Positions 48,268-58,577 are shown, counted from the stretch's first letter. The stretch is DNA of 64,000 nt from Ectothiorhodospira mobilis (GCF_016584115.1 NZ_NRSK01000008.1:41662-105661); one strand, 5' to 3'. Notes: generated by a model from the sequence alone, not told the origin. Made by a program: numbers and translations.

Positions 48268-48624
48268 CTAGATCTGGTTCTTGCGTTCTGCCAGCCAGCC
48301 CAGGAGCAGGAAGCCCCCGATCACCACAGGGGCCAGCCAGAAGGTGTCCACCTGGGACAGTCCCCGGGCGATCCACGGGGTGATCAGGACCGTCAGGGCC
48401 CCGTAACCGAACACGCACATGAGCACGAAGGCCACAAGCCGCATGATCCGGGGCCAGGTGCGCACCGCCCCCTTGATCGTGCGGTTGATGTCGCTGCCAT
48501 AGATCACCAGCAGCGTGGCCACGAAGGCCAGGGCCAATTGGCTCACATACCCCCGGAGCCAGGCACCGGCGTCCAGTAGCAGGGCGTCGAACCATTCCAG
48601 CATGGCCTGCAGGGTGTTCTCCAT
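48268..48624 (-). CDS. DUF3392-type membrane protein
   Basis: 118 residues with about three membrane helices (QLALAFVATLLVIYG; LVAFVLMCVFGYGALTVLI; LAPVVIGGFLLLGWLA). The pattern SDINRTIKGAVRTWPRIMRLVAFVLM resembles DUF3392 proteins of gammaproteobacteria. Function unknown. It is inserted between ribE and ribBA, on the same strand, 29 bp from ribE and 34 bp from ribBA. Confidence 0.75.
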   Translation of the reverse strand: MENTLQAMLEWFDALLLDAGAWLRGYVSQLALAFVATLLVIYGSDINRTIKGAVRTWPRIMRLVAFVLMCVFGYGALTVLITPWIARGLSQVDTFWLAPVVIGGFLLLGWLAERKNQI

Positions 48625-48653
48625 GATGAGGACTCCGGCATGGGTGTGTGGAT

Positions 48654-49310
48654 CTATCCGAGGAAGCCGTGCTCCGCCAGGAAGGACTCGCTGATCCCGC
48701 CTGCGGATTGCGCCGCCCGCTCCCCGAGCAGCAGGCGTTCCAGATAGCGGGCGATCAGGTCCACCTCGATGTTCACCCGCGTGCCCACCCGATAGTTGCG
48801 GATGATGGTCTCCTGCTGGGTATGGGGCACGATGTTCACCGAGAACACGGCTCCGGAGACGGCGTTCACCGTGAGACTCACCCCGTCCACGCTCACCGAC
48901 CCCTTGGGGGCGATGTAACGGGCCAGGGCATCCGGCACCCGGATATCATACCGCCAGGAACGGGCCTCCGGGGCCACGGCGGTCACCTCCCCCAGGCCGT
49001 CCACATGCCCGCTCACCAGGTGCCCCCCCAGGCGGGTGGTGGGGGTGAGGGCCTTTTCCAGGTTCACCGGGTCCCCCGCCTTGAGCCGGCCCAGGGAGCT
49101 GGCGGACAGGGTCTCGCGGGAGACGTCCGCGGCGAACCCGTCCCCGGGCAGGGCCACGGCGGTGAGACAGACCCCGTTGACGGCGATGCTGTCCCCCAGG
49201 CGCACATCGGTCAAGTCCAGCTTGCCGCTGCGGATGCCCAGGCGCCGGTCGCCTCCGCGGTCTTGCAACGAGACCACGGTCCCCACGGATTCGATGATGC
49301 CTGTGAACAT
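48654..49310 (-). CDS. ribE: Riboflavin synthase alpha chain
   Basis: Dismutates two lumazine molecules to riboflavin. 218 residues with the internal duplication of the family: MFTGIIESVGTV at the start, DSIAVNGVCLTAV (about 44-56), HLVSGHVDGLGEV (about 96-108) and GSVSVDGVSLTVNAV (about 137-151). It has 93 bp to ribD upstream. Confidence 0.97.
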   Translation of the reverse strand: MFTGIIESVGTVVSLQDRGGDRRLGIRSGKLDLTDVRLGDSIAVNGVCLTAVALPGDGFAADVSRETLSASSLGRLKAGDPVNLEKALTPTTRLGGHLVSGHVDGLGEVTAVAPEARSWRYDIRVPDALARYIAPKGSVSVDGVSLTVNAVSGAVFSVNIVPHTQQETIIRNYRVGTRVNIEVDLIARYLERLLLGERAAQSAGGISESFLAEHGFLG

Positions 49311-49403
49311 GCCGCACTCCGGGACGGATCATTCAGGGGGGTTAAGATAACGCATCCGGGGCTGCCATGGGGGCCATGCACCGGCCTGGTTGGGGGACCG
49401 GGA

Positions 49404-50564
49404 TCATCCCGGCCCCGACATCCCTCCGGGCCCCGATCCGCCCTGCGGCGCCGCCTGCAGGGTCAGGCGCCAGTCCCGCCCCACGGGGCGCACCTCCCGG
49501 ATCTCCAGGGGGATACGCTCGGCCATGTCCTGGAGGGGCAGCCGGAACAGACCGCGGGCCTGCGTGCCCATCAGGTGCGGCGCCAGGTAGAGGACGCACT
49601 CGTCCATCAGCCCCGCCTGCAGCAGGGCCCCGGCCAGGGTGGGTCCGGCCTCCAGGTGGACCTCGTTCACCTCCCGCGCCGCCAGGGCCTGCAGCACCGC
49701 CGTCAGATCCAGGTGACCGTCTCGCACCGGCACGGCGTCCACCCGCGCGCCGGCGGTCTCCAGGGCGGCCCGCTGCCGCTCCAGGGCCTCTTCTGCGGTG
49801 AACACCCACACCGGTCCGCCGGGGGCGGTGAACAGCCGCGCCCCGGGGGCCAGCTGCCCCTGCCGGTCCAGGATCACCCGCGCCGGCTGGCGCACGGGCC
49901 CGTCGATGCCCAGGTCCGCGGGGGTGAGGCGCAGGTTCAGACGCGGATCGTCCGCCGCCACCGTGCCCATGGCCGTGAGCACCACCGAGGCCCGGGCCCG
50001 CAGGCGCTGCACATCGGCCCGGGCCGCCTCGCCGGTGATCCAGCGGCTCTCGCCGTTGGCCATGGCGGTGCGCCCGTCCAGACTGGCGGCCAGTTTCACC
50101 CGCACCCAGGGGCGTCCCCGCTCCATGCGCTGGACGAAACCGGGGTTCAGATCCCTGGCCTCGGCCGCCAGCAGGCCGCTGTCCACCTGCACCCCGGCGG
50201 CGCGCAGGCGGGCCAGGCCCCGGCCCGCCACCCGGGGGTTGGGGTCCACCATGGCGGCCACCACCCGCGCCACCCCCGCCGCGGCCAGGGCATCGGCGCA
50301 GGGGGGCGTGCGGCCGTGGTGGCTGCAGGGTTCCAGGGTCACGTAGGCGGTGGCACCCCGGGCCGCCTCCCCGGCGGCGCGCAGGGCCAGCACCTCGGCA
50401 TGGGGTTCGCCGGCGCGGGCGTGGAACCCCTCCCCCACCACCTGTCCATCCCGCACCAGGACGCAGCCGACGCGGGGATTGGGATCGGTGGTGTACAGGC
50501 CCCGGGCCGCCAATCGCAGGGCGCGGCCCATGAGGGCATGATCCTGGGCGGTGAATACGGTCAC
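49404..50564 (-). CDS. ribD: Bifunctional riboflavin biosynthesis protein RibD
   Basis: Deaminates and reduces the pyrimidine intermediate of riboflavin. 386 residues. N-terminal deaminase with zinc ligands in EPHAEVLAL (about 52-60) and LEPCSHHGRTPPCADAL; C-terminal reductase with VKLAASLDGRTAMANGESRWITG (about 150-172). The order nrdR-ribD-ribE is standard. Compared with E. coli (367 residues) the extra length is at the Gly-rich C-terminus. Confidence 0.97.
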   Translation of the reverse strand: MTVFTAQDHALMGRALRLAARGLYTTDPNPRVGCVLVRDGQVVGEGFHARAGEPHAEVLALRAAGEAARGATAYVTLEPCSHHGRTPPCADALAAAGVARVVAAMVDPNPRVAGRGLARLRAAGVQVDSGLLAAEARDLNPGFVQRMERGRPWVRVKLAASLDGRTAMANGESRWITGEAARADVQRLRARASVVLTAMGTVAADDPRLNLRLTPADLGIDGPVRQPARVILDRQGQLAPGARLFTAPGGPVWVFTAEEALERQRAALETAGARVDAVPVRDGHLDLTAVLQALAAREVNEVHLEAGPTLAGALLQAGLMDECVLYLAPHLMGTQARGLFRLPLQDMAERIPLEIREVRPVGRDWRLTLQAAPQGGSGPGGMSGPG

Positions 50565-50624
50565 GGGATGGGACTCAGGGAGTGGGGGGCATAGACATAC
50601 CCTGCGCGGGTTCGGCCACAGGGC

Positions 50625-51116
50625 TCAGGTCCCGTCCCCGGCGGCGCTCCCGACCGGATCGGGATCCTGCTTTTCCAGGCGTTCCACCGCCTCGCGGAAG
50701 GCGCGCACATCGGCAAAGCTCAGATACACGGAGGCGAAGCGGATGTAGGCCACCTGGTCCAGGGCCAGGAGTTCCTCCATGACCCACTCCCCGATGCGCC
50801 GGGCGGGGATCTCCCGCTCCCCCTGACCCCGGGCGCGGCGCTTGATGCGCGCCAGGGCCGCCTCGATACGGTCCGTGGACACGGGGCGCTTTTCCAGGGC
50901 GTGCATCATCCCGGCCCGCAGTTTGGCCTCGCTGAAGGGCTCGCGGCTGCCATCCTGCTTCACCACCCGGGGCAGGTGGATCTCCGCCCCCTCAAAGGTG
51001 GTGAAGCGCTCACCGCAGGCCACGCATTCCCGCCGCCGGCGCACCTGATCCCCCTCGCCGGCCAGGCGGGAGTCCACCACACGGGTCTCCGGGGCTGCGC
51101 AGAAGGGGCATTTCAT
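50625..51116 (-). CDS. nrdR: Transcriptional repressor NrdR
   Basis: Zinc-ribbon and ATP-cone repressor of ribonucleotide reductase genes. 163 residues: CPFC and CVACGERF form the ribbon (residues 3-37), followed by [30 protein letters not shown] (ATP cone) and [19 protein letters not shown]. No NrdR-regulated nrd genes are in the window. It lies between glyA and ribD on the same strand, 40 bp after glyA. Confidence 0.97.
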   Translation of the reverse strand: MKCPFCAAPETRVVDSRLAGEGDQVRRRRECVACGERFTTFEGAEIHLPRVVKQDGSREPFSEAKLRAGMMHALEKRPVSTDRIEAALARIKRRARGQGEREIPARRIGEWVMEELLALDQVAYIRFASVYLSFADVRAFREAVERLEKQDPDPVGSAAGDGT

Positions 51117-51155
51117 CCCCGTGCCGCCTCCCGGGGGAGCAGGTGGATGCGCGGA

Positions 51156-52412
51156 TCAGCCGCGGCCATAGACCGGCAGGCGTCTGCAGATCTCCAGCAC
51201 CCGGCCCTTGACCTGCTCGATGACCGCCTCGTTGTTGAGATCGTCCAGGACATCGCAGATCCAGCCGGCCAGATCCCCGGCCTCCTTTTCGGTGAAGCCG
51301 CGGGTGGTGATGGCCGGGGTGCCGATGCGCAGACCGCTGGTGACGAAGGGGGACTGGGGATCGTTGGGCACGGCGTTCTTGTTCACGGTGATGTTGGCGC
51401 GGCCCAGGGCGGCGTCCGCGTCCTTGCCGGTGATGCCCTTGTCGATCAGGTCCACCAAAAAGAGATGGTTGTCGGTACCGCCGGAGACCACTTTATAACC
51501 CCGCTCCATCATGCGTGCGGCCATGGCCCGGGCATTGGCCACCACCTGCTGCTGATAGGCCTTGAAGTCCGGCTCCAGGGCCTCCTTGAAGGCCACGGCC
51601 TTGCCGGCGATGGCGTGCATCAGGGGGCCGCCCTGGGTACCGGGGAAGACCAGGGAATTGAACTTCTTCTCCAGCTCGGGGTTGCTCTTGGCCAGGATGA
51701 TGCCGCCGCGGGGGCCGCGCAGGGTCTTGTGGGTGGTGGAGGTGGTGACATCGGCGATCTGCACCGGGCTGGGATAGACCCCGCCGGCCACCAGGCCCGC
51801 CACGTGGGCCATGTCCACCAGCAGATAGGCCCCCACCTTGTCGGCGATATCGCGGAAACGCTGCCAGTCCACCACGCGGGAGTAGGCGGAAAAACCGGCC
51901 ACCACCATCTTCGGCTTGTGCTCCAGGGCCAGGCGCTCCACCTCGTCGTAGTCGATGTAGCCCTCGTCGTCGATGCCATAGGTGACGGCGTTGTAGATCC
52001 TGCCGGAGAAGTTCACCCTGGCGCCGTGGGTCAGGTGCCCGCCGTGGGCCAGGCTCATGCCCAGCACGGTGTCCCCGGGGTTGAGCAGGGCCATGTACAC
52101 CGCGGCGTTGGCCTGGGAGCCGGAATGGGGCTGGACGTTGGCGTAATCGGCGCCAAAGAGTTCACGCGCCCGCTCGATGGCCAGGCGCTCGGCCACGTCC
52201 ACGTATTCGCAACCGCCATAGTACCGCTTGCCCGGATAGCCCTCGGCGTACTTGTTGGTCAGCACCGAGCCCTGTGCCTCCATGACCCGTGGACTGGCAT
52301 AGTTCTCGGAGGCGATCAGCTCGATGTGCTCTTCCTGACGCCGCGCCTCGGACTCCATGGCCTGCCACAGTTCGTCATCGTATCCGGCGATACTCATGTC
52401 GATGGAAAACAT
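51156..52412 (-). CDS. glyA: Serine hydroxymethyltransferase
   Basis: Interconverts serine and glycine with tetrahydrofolate. 418 residues, the usual length. [34 protein letters not shown] and the PLP-lysine block [15 protein letters not shown] (about 222-236) are intact. An aminotransferase of the glyoxylate type lies 5 kb away on the other strand. Confidence 0.98.
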   Translation of the reverse strand: MFSIDMSIAGYDDELWQAMESEARRQEEHIELIASENYASPRVMEAQGSVLTNKYAEGYPGKRYYGGCEYVDVAERLAIERARELFGADYANVQPHSGSQANAAVYMALLNPGDTVLGMSLAHGGHLTHGARVNFSGRIYNAVTYGIDDEGYIDYDEVERLALEHKPKMVVAGFSAYSRVVDWQRFRDIADKVGAYLLVDMAHVAGLVAGGVYPSPVQIADVTTSTTHKTLRGPRGGIILAKSNPELEKKFNSLVFPGTQGGPLMHAIAGKAVAFKEALEPDFKAYQQQVVANARAMAARMMERGYKVVSGGTDNHLFLVDLIDKGITGKDADAALGRANITVNKNAVPNDPQSPFVTSGLRIGTPAITTRGFTEKEAGDLAGWICDVLDDLNNEAVIEQVKGRVLEICRRLPVYGRG

Positions 52413-52531
52413 TCGGGAACTCCCCGCAAATCGATTGATAAGAAATCACAAAAAGGATTGAATGTTAGCGGATTCCGGCGCCGGACGCACGTAAGCGGCC
52501 GCAAAGCCCCCTGCCCGAAGGAGGACAGAGA

Positions 52532-53515
52532 ATGTCCAGACGATTGATTTTCAAAGGCTTTTCAATCCTGTCGGTAACGCTTTCCCTGATCCTGTGCAGC
52601 GGCGCCCTGCAGGCCCAGGACCGCTTCCTCACCATCGGCACCGCCGGGGTCACCGGGGTCTACTATCCCGCCGGCCAGCGCATCTGCCAGTTGATGAACC
52701 GGGACCGGGATGAGCACGGCCTGCGTTGCAACGCCGAGAGCACCGGCGGTTCGGTATTCAACCTCAACGCCATCCGCGCCGGCGATATGGACGTGGGGGT
52801 GGTGCAGTCCGACTGGCAGTACCATGCCTATCATGGCACCGACCGCTTCGCCGATGCCGGACCCAACGAGAAACTGCGCGCAGTCCTGTCCCTGCATCCG
52901 GAGCCCTTCACCGTGCTGGTGCGCGCCGACAGCGATATCCAGCACTTCGAGGACATCCGCGGCAAGCGGGTGAACGTGGGCAACCCGGGTTCCGGCCAGC
53001 GGGGCACGGTGGAGCGGCTCATGGCGGCCTATGGCTGGACCCTGGACGACTTCGCCCTGGCCTCGGAACTGCCCTCCCGGGAACAGGGGCAGGCCCTGTG
53101 CGACAACCGCATCGACGTGATGCTGTTCACCGTGGGCCATCCCTCCGCCGCCATCCAGGAGCCCATCGCCACCTGCGACGCCCGCCTGGTGCCCGTGGAC
53201 GGCGAGGTGGTGGACCGGCTCATCGAGGACAACCCCTACTACTTCCGCGCCAGCATCCCGGCGGGGATGTACCCGGGCCAGGAGGAGGACGTGACCACCT
53301 TTGGCGTGGGGGCCACCCTGGTCTCCTCCACCGACACCTCCGAGGCGGCCATCCATGCCCTGGTGAAGGCGGTGTTCGAACGCTTCGACACCTTCAAGAC
53401 CATGCACCCGGCCTTCGCCGTGCTGGAGAAGGAGGCCATGGTGCGCGAGGGGCTCTCCGCCCCGCTGCATCCGGGGGCCGAGCGCTACTACCGCGAGGCG
53501 GGCCTGCTGGACTAG
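52532..53515 (+). CDS. TAXI-family TRAP transporter solute-binding protein
   Basis: Periplasmic receptor of a TRAP transporter; TAXI members often bind dicarboxylates or glutamate, but the ligand here is unknown. 327 residues: signal peptide (FSILSVTLSLILCSGALQAQ), then the TAXI start FLTIGTAGVTGVYYPAGQRICQL (about 31-53), STGGSVFNLNAIRAGDMDVGVVQSDW and RVNVGNPGSGQRGTVERLM. AAGGAGGACAGAGA before the ATG is a strong ribosome site. The permease follows. Confidence 0.95.
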   Translation: MSRRLIFKGFSILSVTLSLILCSGALQAQDRFLTIGTAGVTGVYYPAGQRICQLMNRDRDEHGLRCNAESTGGSVFNLNAIRAGDMDVGVVQSDWQYHAYHGTDRFADAGPNEKLRAVLSLHPEPFTVLVRADSDIQHFEDIRGKRVNVGNPGSGQRGTVERLMAAYGWTLDDFALASELPSREQGQALCDNRIDVMLFTVGHPSAAIQEPIATCDARLVPVDGEVVDRLIEDNPYYFRASIPAGMYPGQEEDVTTFGVGATLVSSTDTSEAAIHALVKAVFERFDTFKTMHPAFAVLEKEAMVREGLSAPLHPGAERYYREAGLLD

Positions 53516-53674
53516 GATCCGCCCCCGGATCGGGTCGCCACGCCCGGCCTCCGATCCGGGGCCCATCCCCGAAGAAGACCCCGGAACCGGTCCCCCCGCG
53601 CCGAAACAGGCTGTGCCCGCCGCCGGTGACCGGGGACCCGCGCCGGGCACTGGACCGACATGACGGAGGAGCGG

Positions 53675-56446
53675 ATGCACGCGGCGGAGGAATCAACGCA
53701 CCGGGATCCCCAGACCCGGGTCGCACGCGTGGAGACCGGCGCCCGGGAACCGGGGAACCTGGGGCGGTGGGTGATCGCCGCCACCGCCCTGGCCTGGTCC
53801 CTGTTCCAGCTCTGGATCGCCTCCCCCCTGCCCTACTGGCTGGATCTGTTCATCGTCTCCGAGACCCGGGCCCGGGCCATCCACCTGGCGTTCGCCGTCT
53901 TCCTGGCCTTCATGGCCTTCCCCGCCATAAACCCCATGGCCCGCATGCGCCCCCTGGCGGGGCCCCTGTGGCTCCCCGCCGGCCTCGGCCTGCTGGCACT
54001 GGCGGCCCTGTCCTGGCCCGGGCCGGACACCCGCATCCCCTTCGTCGCCATGGGCGCGGTGCTCCTGCTGGCGGCCTGGGCGGCCCTGCGCGCCCACCCC
54101 GGACGCCGGGGCACGCCCGCCAGCGATGGGCTCCTGGGGCTGCTGGCGGCCTTCTGCGCCGCCTATCTCTTCCTCTTCCATGAGCAACTGGCCCAGCGCC
54201 CCGGGGCCCCCACGACCCTGGACCTGACCGTGGCCGGCTGCGGCCTGATCCTGCTGCTGGAGGCCACCCGGCGCACCCTGGGACCGGCCCTCATGGTCAT
54301 CGCCGGGATCTTCCTGGCCTACACCTTCGCCGGCCCCTGGATGCCGGAGATGATCGCCCACGCCGGGGCCTCCTTCGGCCGCGCCATGTCCCAGCAGTGG
54401 CTCTCCACCGAGGGGGTGTTCGGCATCGCCCTGGGGGTCTCCACCAGCTTCGTGTTCCTGTTCGTGCTCTTCGGCGCCCTGCTGGAACGGGCGGGGGGCG
54501 GCGGCTATTTCATCCGCGTGGCCTTCGCCCTGCTGGGACATCTGCGGGGCGGACCCGCCAAGGCGGCGGTGGTGGCCTCCGGCATGACGGGCATCGTCTC
54601 CGGCTCCTCCATCGCCAACGTGGTCACCACCGGCACCTTCACCATCCCGCTGATGAAGAAGGTGGGCTTCCCGGGCCACAAGGCCGGGGCCGTGGAGGTG
54701 AGCAGTTCCGTCAATGGACAACTGATGCCGCCGGTGATGGGGGCGGCCGCCTTCCTCATGGTGGAGTACGTGGGCATCCCCTACGTGGAGGTGATCCGCC
54801 ACGCCTTCCTGCCTGCGGTGATCGCCTACATCGCCCTGTTCTACATCGTCCACCTGGAGGCCCTGAAGGCGGGGATGGAGGGCCTGCCGCGACGCGGGGG
54901 CGGCACGCTGCGGGGACGGCTGCTGGCCTGGGGGCTGACCGTTGCGGGATTCTTCCTCCTGGCCGGGGCCACCTACTACGGCCTGGGCTGGATCCAGGCC
55001 GTGGCCGGCGCCGCCGCCTCGCCGATCATCGCCCTGCTGGTGCTGACCGCCTACCTGGGGCTGCTGTGGCTGGCCTGCCGCGCCCCGGCCCCGGCGGAAC
55101 CGGACAACGGGATGACCCAGCCCCCCGCCCCCGGACCCACCCTGCAGGGGGGGCTGCATTTCCTCCTGCCGGTGGTGGTACTGGTGTGGTGCCTGGTGGT
55201 GGAGCGCCTCTCCCCGGCCCTGTCCGCCTTCTGGGCCGTGGCCTTTCTGATCTTCATCATGCTCACCCAGCACCCCCTCTCGGTGCTCATGACCCGCCAC
55301 GGGGAGACCACCGCTGAGGGGCCGGACCGGCCCCGCCGGCTGGCGCAGGCGGCGCTGCGGGGCCTGGGGGAACTGGGGGATGCCCTGGTCCTGGGGGCGC
55401 GCAACATGGTGGGCATCGGCGTGGCCACGGCGGCGGCGGGCATCATCGTCGGCACCGTGGCCATGACGGGCATCGGCCTGGCCATGGCGGACCTGGTGGG
55501 CTTTCTCTCCGGCGGCAACCTGCTGGCCATGCTCGCCTTCACCGGGCTCATCTGCCTGATCCTGGGACTGGGGCTGCCCACCACCGCCAACTACATCATC
55601 GTGGCCACCCTCATGGCGCCGGTGATCGTGGAACTGGGTTCGGCCCAGGGCCTGCTGATCCCCCTCATCGCCGCCCACCTGTTCGTCTTCTATTTCGGCA
55701 TCCTGGCGGATGTCACCCCGCCGGTGGGACTGGCCTCCTTCGCCGCCGCCGCCCTCTCCGGGGCGGATCCCCTGCGCACCGGGGTGCAGGCCTTTGTCTA
55801 CAGCCTGCGCACCGTCACCCTGCCCTTCCTGTTCCTGTTCAACACCCAGCTGCTGCTCATCGGCGTGGACGGCCCGGGGCAGCTGCTGCTCACCGTCTTC
55901 GGTGCCCTCACCGGGATCCTGGTCTTCGCCGCCGCCACCCAGGGCTGGCTGGTCACCCGCAGCCGCTGGCACGAGCGCCTGGCCCTGCTGCTGGCGGCCC
56001 TGGTGCTGTTCGCCCCGAACCTGCTCATGGACCGCCTGTACCCGCCCCATGACGCCCTGCCGGCGGCGCGCCTGATGGAGATCACCGAGGATCTGCCCGC
56101 CGGTGCACGCCTGCGCCTGGCGGTGGAGGGCATGGACATGGAAGGCCGTGCCGTGGAGCGGGTGGCCATGCTCCCCCTGGGGGAACCGGACCCGGCCCGC
56201 AGGCGCCTGTCCCAGGCCGGCCTGGGGGTGATGACCCTGGGCGATACGGTGCGCATCAGCTTCGTCTCCTTCGGCAGCCCCGCCGATCGCATGGGCCTGG
56301 AATCCGGCTGGCGCATCACCCATGTGCTGGTGCCCGCGGACCGTCCCGCCCCGGAATGGTTCTACCTCCCCGCCCTGGCCCTGGTGGCTGTGGTGGCGGC
56401 CATGCAGCGCCGGCGAAGCCGGGCGGCGGACGCTGGAACGGCATAA
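53675..56446 (+). CDS. TRAP transporter fused permease (DctQ-DctM type) with DUF3394 tail
   Basis: Membrane subunit that pairs with the TAXI protein and uses a sodium gradient. 923 residues from the ATG at 53675, which has GGAGG 5 nt upstream; the ATG at 53660 lacks a site. About 18 helices: small-subunit-like first quarter, then the DctM core with FGALLERAGGGGYFIRVAFALLGHLRGGPAKAAVVASGMTG and the second-half repeat GLGLPTTANYIIVATLMAPVI and ILADVTPPVGLASFAAAALSGADPLRTG. The last 150 residues (PAARLMEITEDLPAGARLRL... DRMGLESGWRI) are a DUF3394-type C-terminal domain. Confidence 0.94.
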   Translation: MHAAEESTHRDPQTRVARVETGAREPGNLGRWVIAATALAWSLFQLWIASPLPYWLDLFIVSETRARAIHLAFAVFLAFMAFPAINPMARMRPLAGPLWLPAGLGLLALAALSWPGPDTRIPFVAMGAVLLLAAWAALRAHPGRRGTPASDGLLGLLAAFCAAYLFLFHEQLAQRPGAPTTLDLTVAGCGLILLLEATRRTLGPALMVIAGIFLAYTFAGPWMPEMIAHAGASFGRAMSQQWLSTEGVFGIALGVSTSFVFLFVLFGALLERAGGGGYFIRVAFALLGHLRGGPAKAAVVASGMTGIVSGSSIANVVTTGTFTIPLMKKVGFPGHKAGAVEVSSSVNGQLMPPVMGAAAFLMVEYVGIPYVEVIRHAFLPAVIAYIALFYIVHLEALKAGMEGLPRRGGGTLRGRLLAWGLTVAGFFLLAGATYYGLGWIQAVAGAAASPIIALLVLTAYLGLLWLACRAPAPAEPDNGMTQPPAPGPTLQGGLHFLLPVVVLVWCLVVERLSPALSAFWAVAFLIFIMLTQHPLSVLMTRHGETTAEGPDRPRRLAQAALRGLGELGDALVLGARNMVGIGVATAAAGIIVGTVAMTGIGLAMADLVGFLSGGNLLAMLAFTGLICLILGLGLPTTANYIIVATLMAPVIVELGSAQGLLIPLIAAHLFVFYFGILADVTPPVGLASFAAAALSGADPLRTGVQAFVYSLRTVTLPFLFLFNTQLLLIGVDGPGQLLLTVFGALTGILVFAAATQGWLVTRSRWHERLALLLAALVLFAPNLLMDRLYPPHDALPAARLMEITEDLPAGARLRLAVEGMDMEGRAVERVAMLPLGEPDPARRRLSQAGLGVMTLGDTVRISFVSFGSPADRMGLESGWRITHVLVPADRPAPEWFYLPALALVAVVAAMQRRRSRAADAGTA

Positions 56447-56518
56447 CCCAAAGGAACCCCGCGCGCCCCATGGAGACCAACCCGGGGACCACCCGACAGC
56501 CGAGACCGGAACACACCC

Positions 56519-57253
56519 ATGGGCAGACTGCTGCAGAGACTGGAGCGCAACACCCGGGGACGGGACTTCGTCGCCGGGGACCTGCACGGCATGTTCACCC
56601 TGCTGGAGCGGGGCCTGGAGCAGCTGGGGTTCGACCCGGAGGTGGACCGCGTCATCAGCGTCGGCGACCTGGTGGACCGGGGACCGGAATCCCACCGCGC
56701 CCTGGAGTTCCTGGAACGGCCCTGGTTCCATGCCGTGCGCGGCAACCACGAGGAGCTGCTCCTGGCCGCGGAGACGAACCCGGAACTGGGCCTGGAGTGG
56801 ATGATGTTCAACGGCGGGGCCTGGTGGCCCAAACTGGACCCCGCCCTGCAGGACCGCTTCCGCCGCCGCCTGCGGGCCCTGCCCCTGGCCCTGGAGATCG
56901 ACACCGATCCCGGCCGCGTGGGGGTGGTCCATGCCGACGTGCCCCGGGACATGGACTGGAACCGCTTCCTGGACGCCCTCGCCGACGACCCCGCCGTGCG
57001 GGACCATGCCCTGTGGTCGCGGCAGCGCATCGGCCAGGTCCGCGCCGGCGGCCGCCTGCCGCCGGTACCCGGCCTGGAGGCCCTGCTGGTGGGGCACACC
57101 CCCGTGCCCGAACCGCTGCAGGCGGGTAACGTCTGGTTCCTGGACACGGGCGCCGCCCAGGGCGGCCTCCTGCCCGAGCCGCGCCTGACCCTGGCCCAGA
57201 TCCAGCCCCGTTTCGCCCTGCACACCTTCCCGGCCGCGCCCGGAAAAAGATAA
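56519..57253 (+). CDS. Metallophosphoesterase (PrpA-like protein phosphatase)
   Basis: 244 residues with all calcineurin-type metal motifs: FVAGDLHGM (about 18-26), VISVGDLVDRGPES (about 45-58), VRGNHEELL (about 75-83) and LLVGHTPVPEP (about 195-205). Closest in layout to bacterial Ser/Thr phosphatases PrpA/PrpB; symmetrical Ap4A hydrolase is the alternative. Cytoplasmic, no signal peptide. It follows the TRAP permease by 72 bp and has a terminator behind it. Confidence 0.88.
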   Translation: MGRLLQRLERNTRGRDFVAGDLHGMFTLLERGLEQLGFDPEVDRVISVGDLVDRGPESHRALEFLERPWFHAVRGNHEELLLAAETNPELGLEWMMFNGGAWWPKLDPALQDRFRRRLRALPLALEIDTDPGRVGVVHADVPRDMDWNRFLDALADDPAVRDHALWSRQRIGQVRAGGRLPPVPGLEALLVGHTPVPEPLQAGNVWFLDTGAAQGGLLPEPRLTLAQIQPRFALHTFPAAPGKR

Positions 57254-57308
57254 TGCCCGTGGCTTGCAACCCACCCATGGGCGTTCGAAACTGGTTTCTT
57301 GTGCACCG

Positions 57309-57348
57309 CATCCCGGGCTCCGTATAATCCGGGATGTTTTTGATTTTT
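57309..57348 (+). terminator. Rho-independent terminator after the phosphatase gene
   Basis: CATCCCGG and CCGGGATG (8-bp stem, 12-base loop) followed by TTTTTGATTTTT. The loop contains TATAAT (57323-57328), a perfect -10 box with TTGTGC 18 bp upstream, so a promoter for the next gene may overlap the terminator. Confidence 0.75.
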
Positions 57349-57386
57349 CTAAATCAATACAGTCACTTTCGACGATGGTGAACCAC

Positions 57387-58577
57387 ATGACCGGCGAATC
57401 CTTCCACCCCCCCGTGCGCACCCTCATGGGCCCTGGCCCGTCGGACGTGAATCCCCGCGTCCTGGCGGCCATGAGCCGCCCCATCATCGGCCATCTGGAT
57501 CCCGCCTTCGTGGGCATGATGGATCAGATGAAGGTGCTGCTGCAGTACGCCTTCCAGACCGAGAACGAACTGACCCTGCCCGTCTCCGCCCCCGGCTCCG
57601 CCGGCATGGAGACCTGCTTCGTCAACCTGGTGGAGCCCGGCGACAAGGTGGTGGTGTGCATCAACGGCGTCTTCGGCCAGCGCATGAAGGAGAACGTGGA
57701 GCGCTGCGGCGCCACCGCCGTGGTGGTGGAGGACGACTGGGGCCGACCCGTGGATGCGCAGAAGCTGGACAGCACCCTGGCCGCCCATCCCGACGCCCGT
57801 CTGGTGGCCTTCGTCCACGCCGAGACCTCCACCGGCGCCTGCTCCGACGTCAAGACCCTCACCCAGGTGGCCCATGCCCACGACTGCCTGGTGATCGTGG
57901 ATTCGGTCACGGGCCTGGGCGGCAGCGAACTGCGGGTGGACGACTGGGGCGTGGACGCCATCTACTCCGGCACCCAGAAATGCCTCTCCTGCACCCCGGG
58001 GCTGTCGCCGGTGAGCTTCGGCCCGCGGGCGGTGGAGCGCATCCAGTCCCGCAAACACAAGGTGCAGAGCTGGTTCCTGGACCTGAACCTCATCATGGGC
58101 TACTGGGGCTCCGGCAGCGGCAAGCGGGCCTATCACCACACCGCCCCCATCAATGCCCTCTACGCCCTGCACGAGGCCCTGGTGCTGCTGCACGAGGAGG
58201 GCCTGGAGAACGCCTGGGCCCGCCACCGCCACCACCACGAGGCCCTGAAGGCAGGACTGGAGGCCATGGGTCTTGAACTGCTGGTGGAGGAACCCCACCG
58301 CCTGCCCCAGCTCAACGCCGTGAAGGTGCCCGAAGGGGTGGACGAGGCCGCCGTGCGCACCCGCCTGCTGCAGCGCTACGGCCTGGAGATCGGCGCCGGC
58401 CTGGGGCCCCTGGCGGGGAAGATCTGGCGCATCGGCCTCATGGGCTTTGCCTGCAACGCCAGGAACGTGCGCCTGTGCCTGCAGGCCCTGGAATCCGTGC
58501 TCACGGAGATGGGGGCCCCGGTGGAACGCGGCGCCGCCCTCCCCGCCGCCGAGCGGATCTACGGCGATACGGCCTGA
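57387..58577 (+). CDS. Alanine/serine--glyoxylate aminotransferase family protein
   Basis: PLP enzyme that makes glycine from glyoxylate with alanine or serine as donor. From the ATG at 57387 (GGTGA 6 nt upstream) it has 396 residues; ATG 57375 is an alternative. Motifs: RTLMGPGPSDVNPRVLAAMS (about 12-31), IGHLDPAF, SAPGSAGMETCFVNLVEPGD, DSVTGLGGSELRVDDWGVD and the PLP-lysine in YSGTQKCLSCTPGLSP (about 197-212). Substrate preference cannot be read. Stands alone after a terminator. Confidence 0.92.
   Translation: MTGESFHPPVRTLMGPGPSDVNPRVLAAMSRPIIGHLDPAFVGMMDQMKVLLQYAFQTENELTLPVSAPGSAGMETCFVNLVEPGDKVVVCINGVFGQRMKENVERCGATAVVVEDDWGRPVDAQKLDSTLAAHPDARLVAFVHAETSTGACSDVKTLTQVAHAHDCLVIVDSVTGLGGSELRVDDWGVDAIYSGTQKCLSCTPGLSPVSFGPRAVERIQSRKHKVQSWFLDLNLIMGYWGSGSGKRAYHHTAPINALYALHEALVLLHEEGLENAWARHRHHHEALKAGLEAMGLELLVEEPHRLPQLNAVKVPEGVDEAAVRTRLLQRYGLEIGAGLGPLAGKIWRIGLMGFACNARNVRLCLQALESVLTEMGAPVERGAALPAAERIYGDTA

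Noticed and set aside
53693..57517. Open frame of 1274 codons antisense to the TRAP permease
   Set aside because: Same low-complexity shadow composition; the plus strand is the recognised gene.
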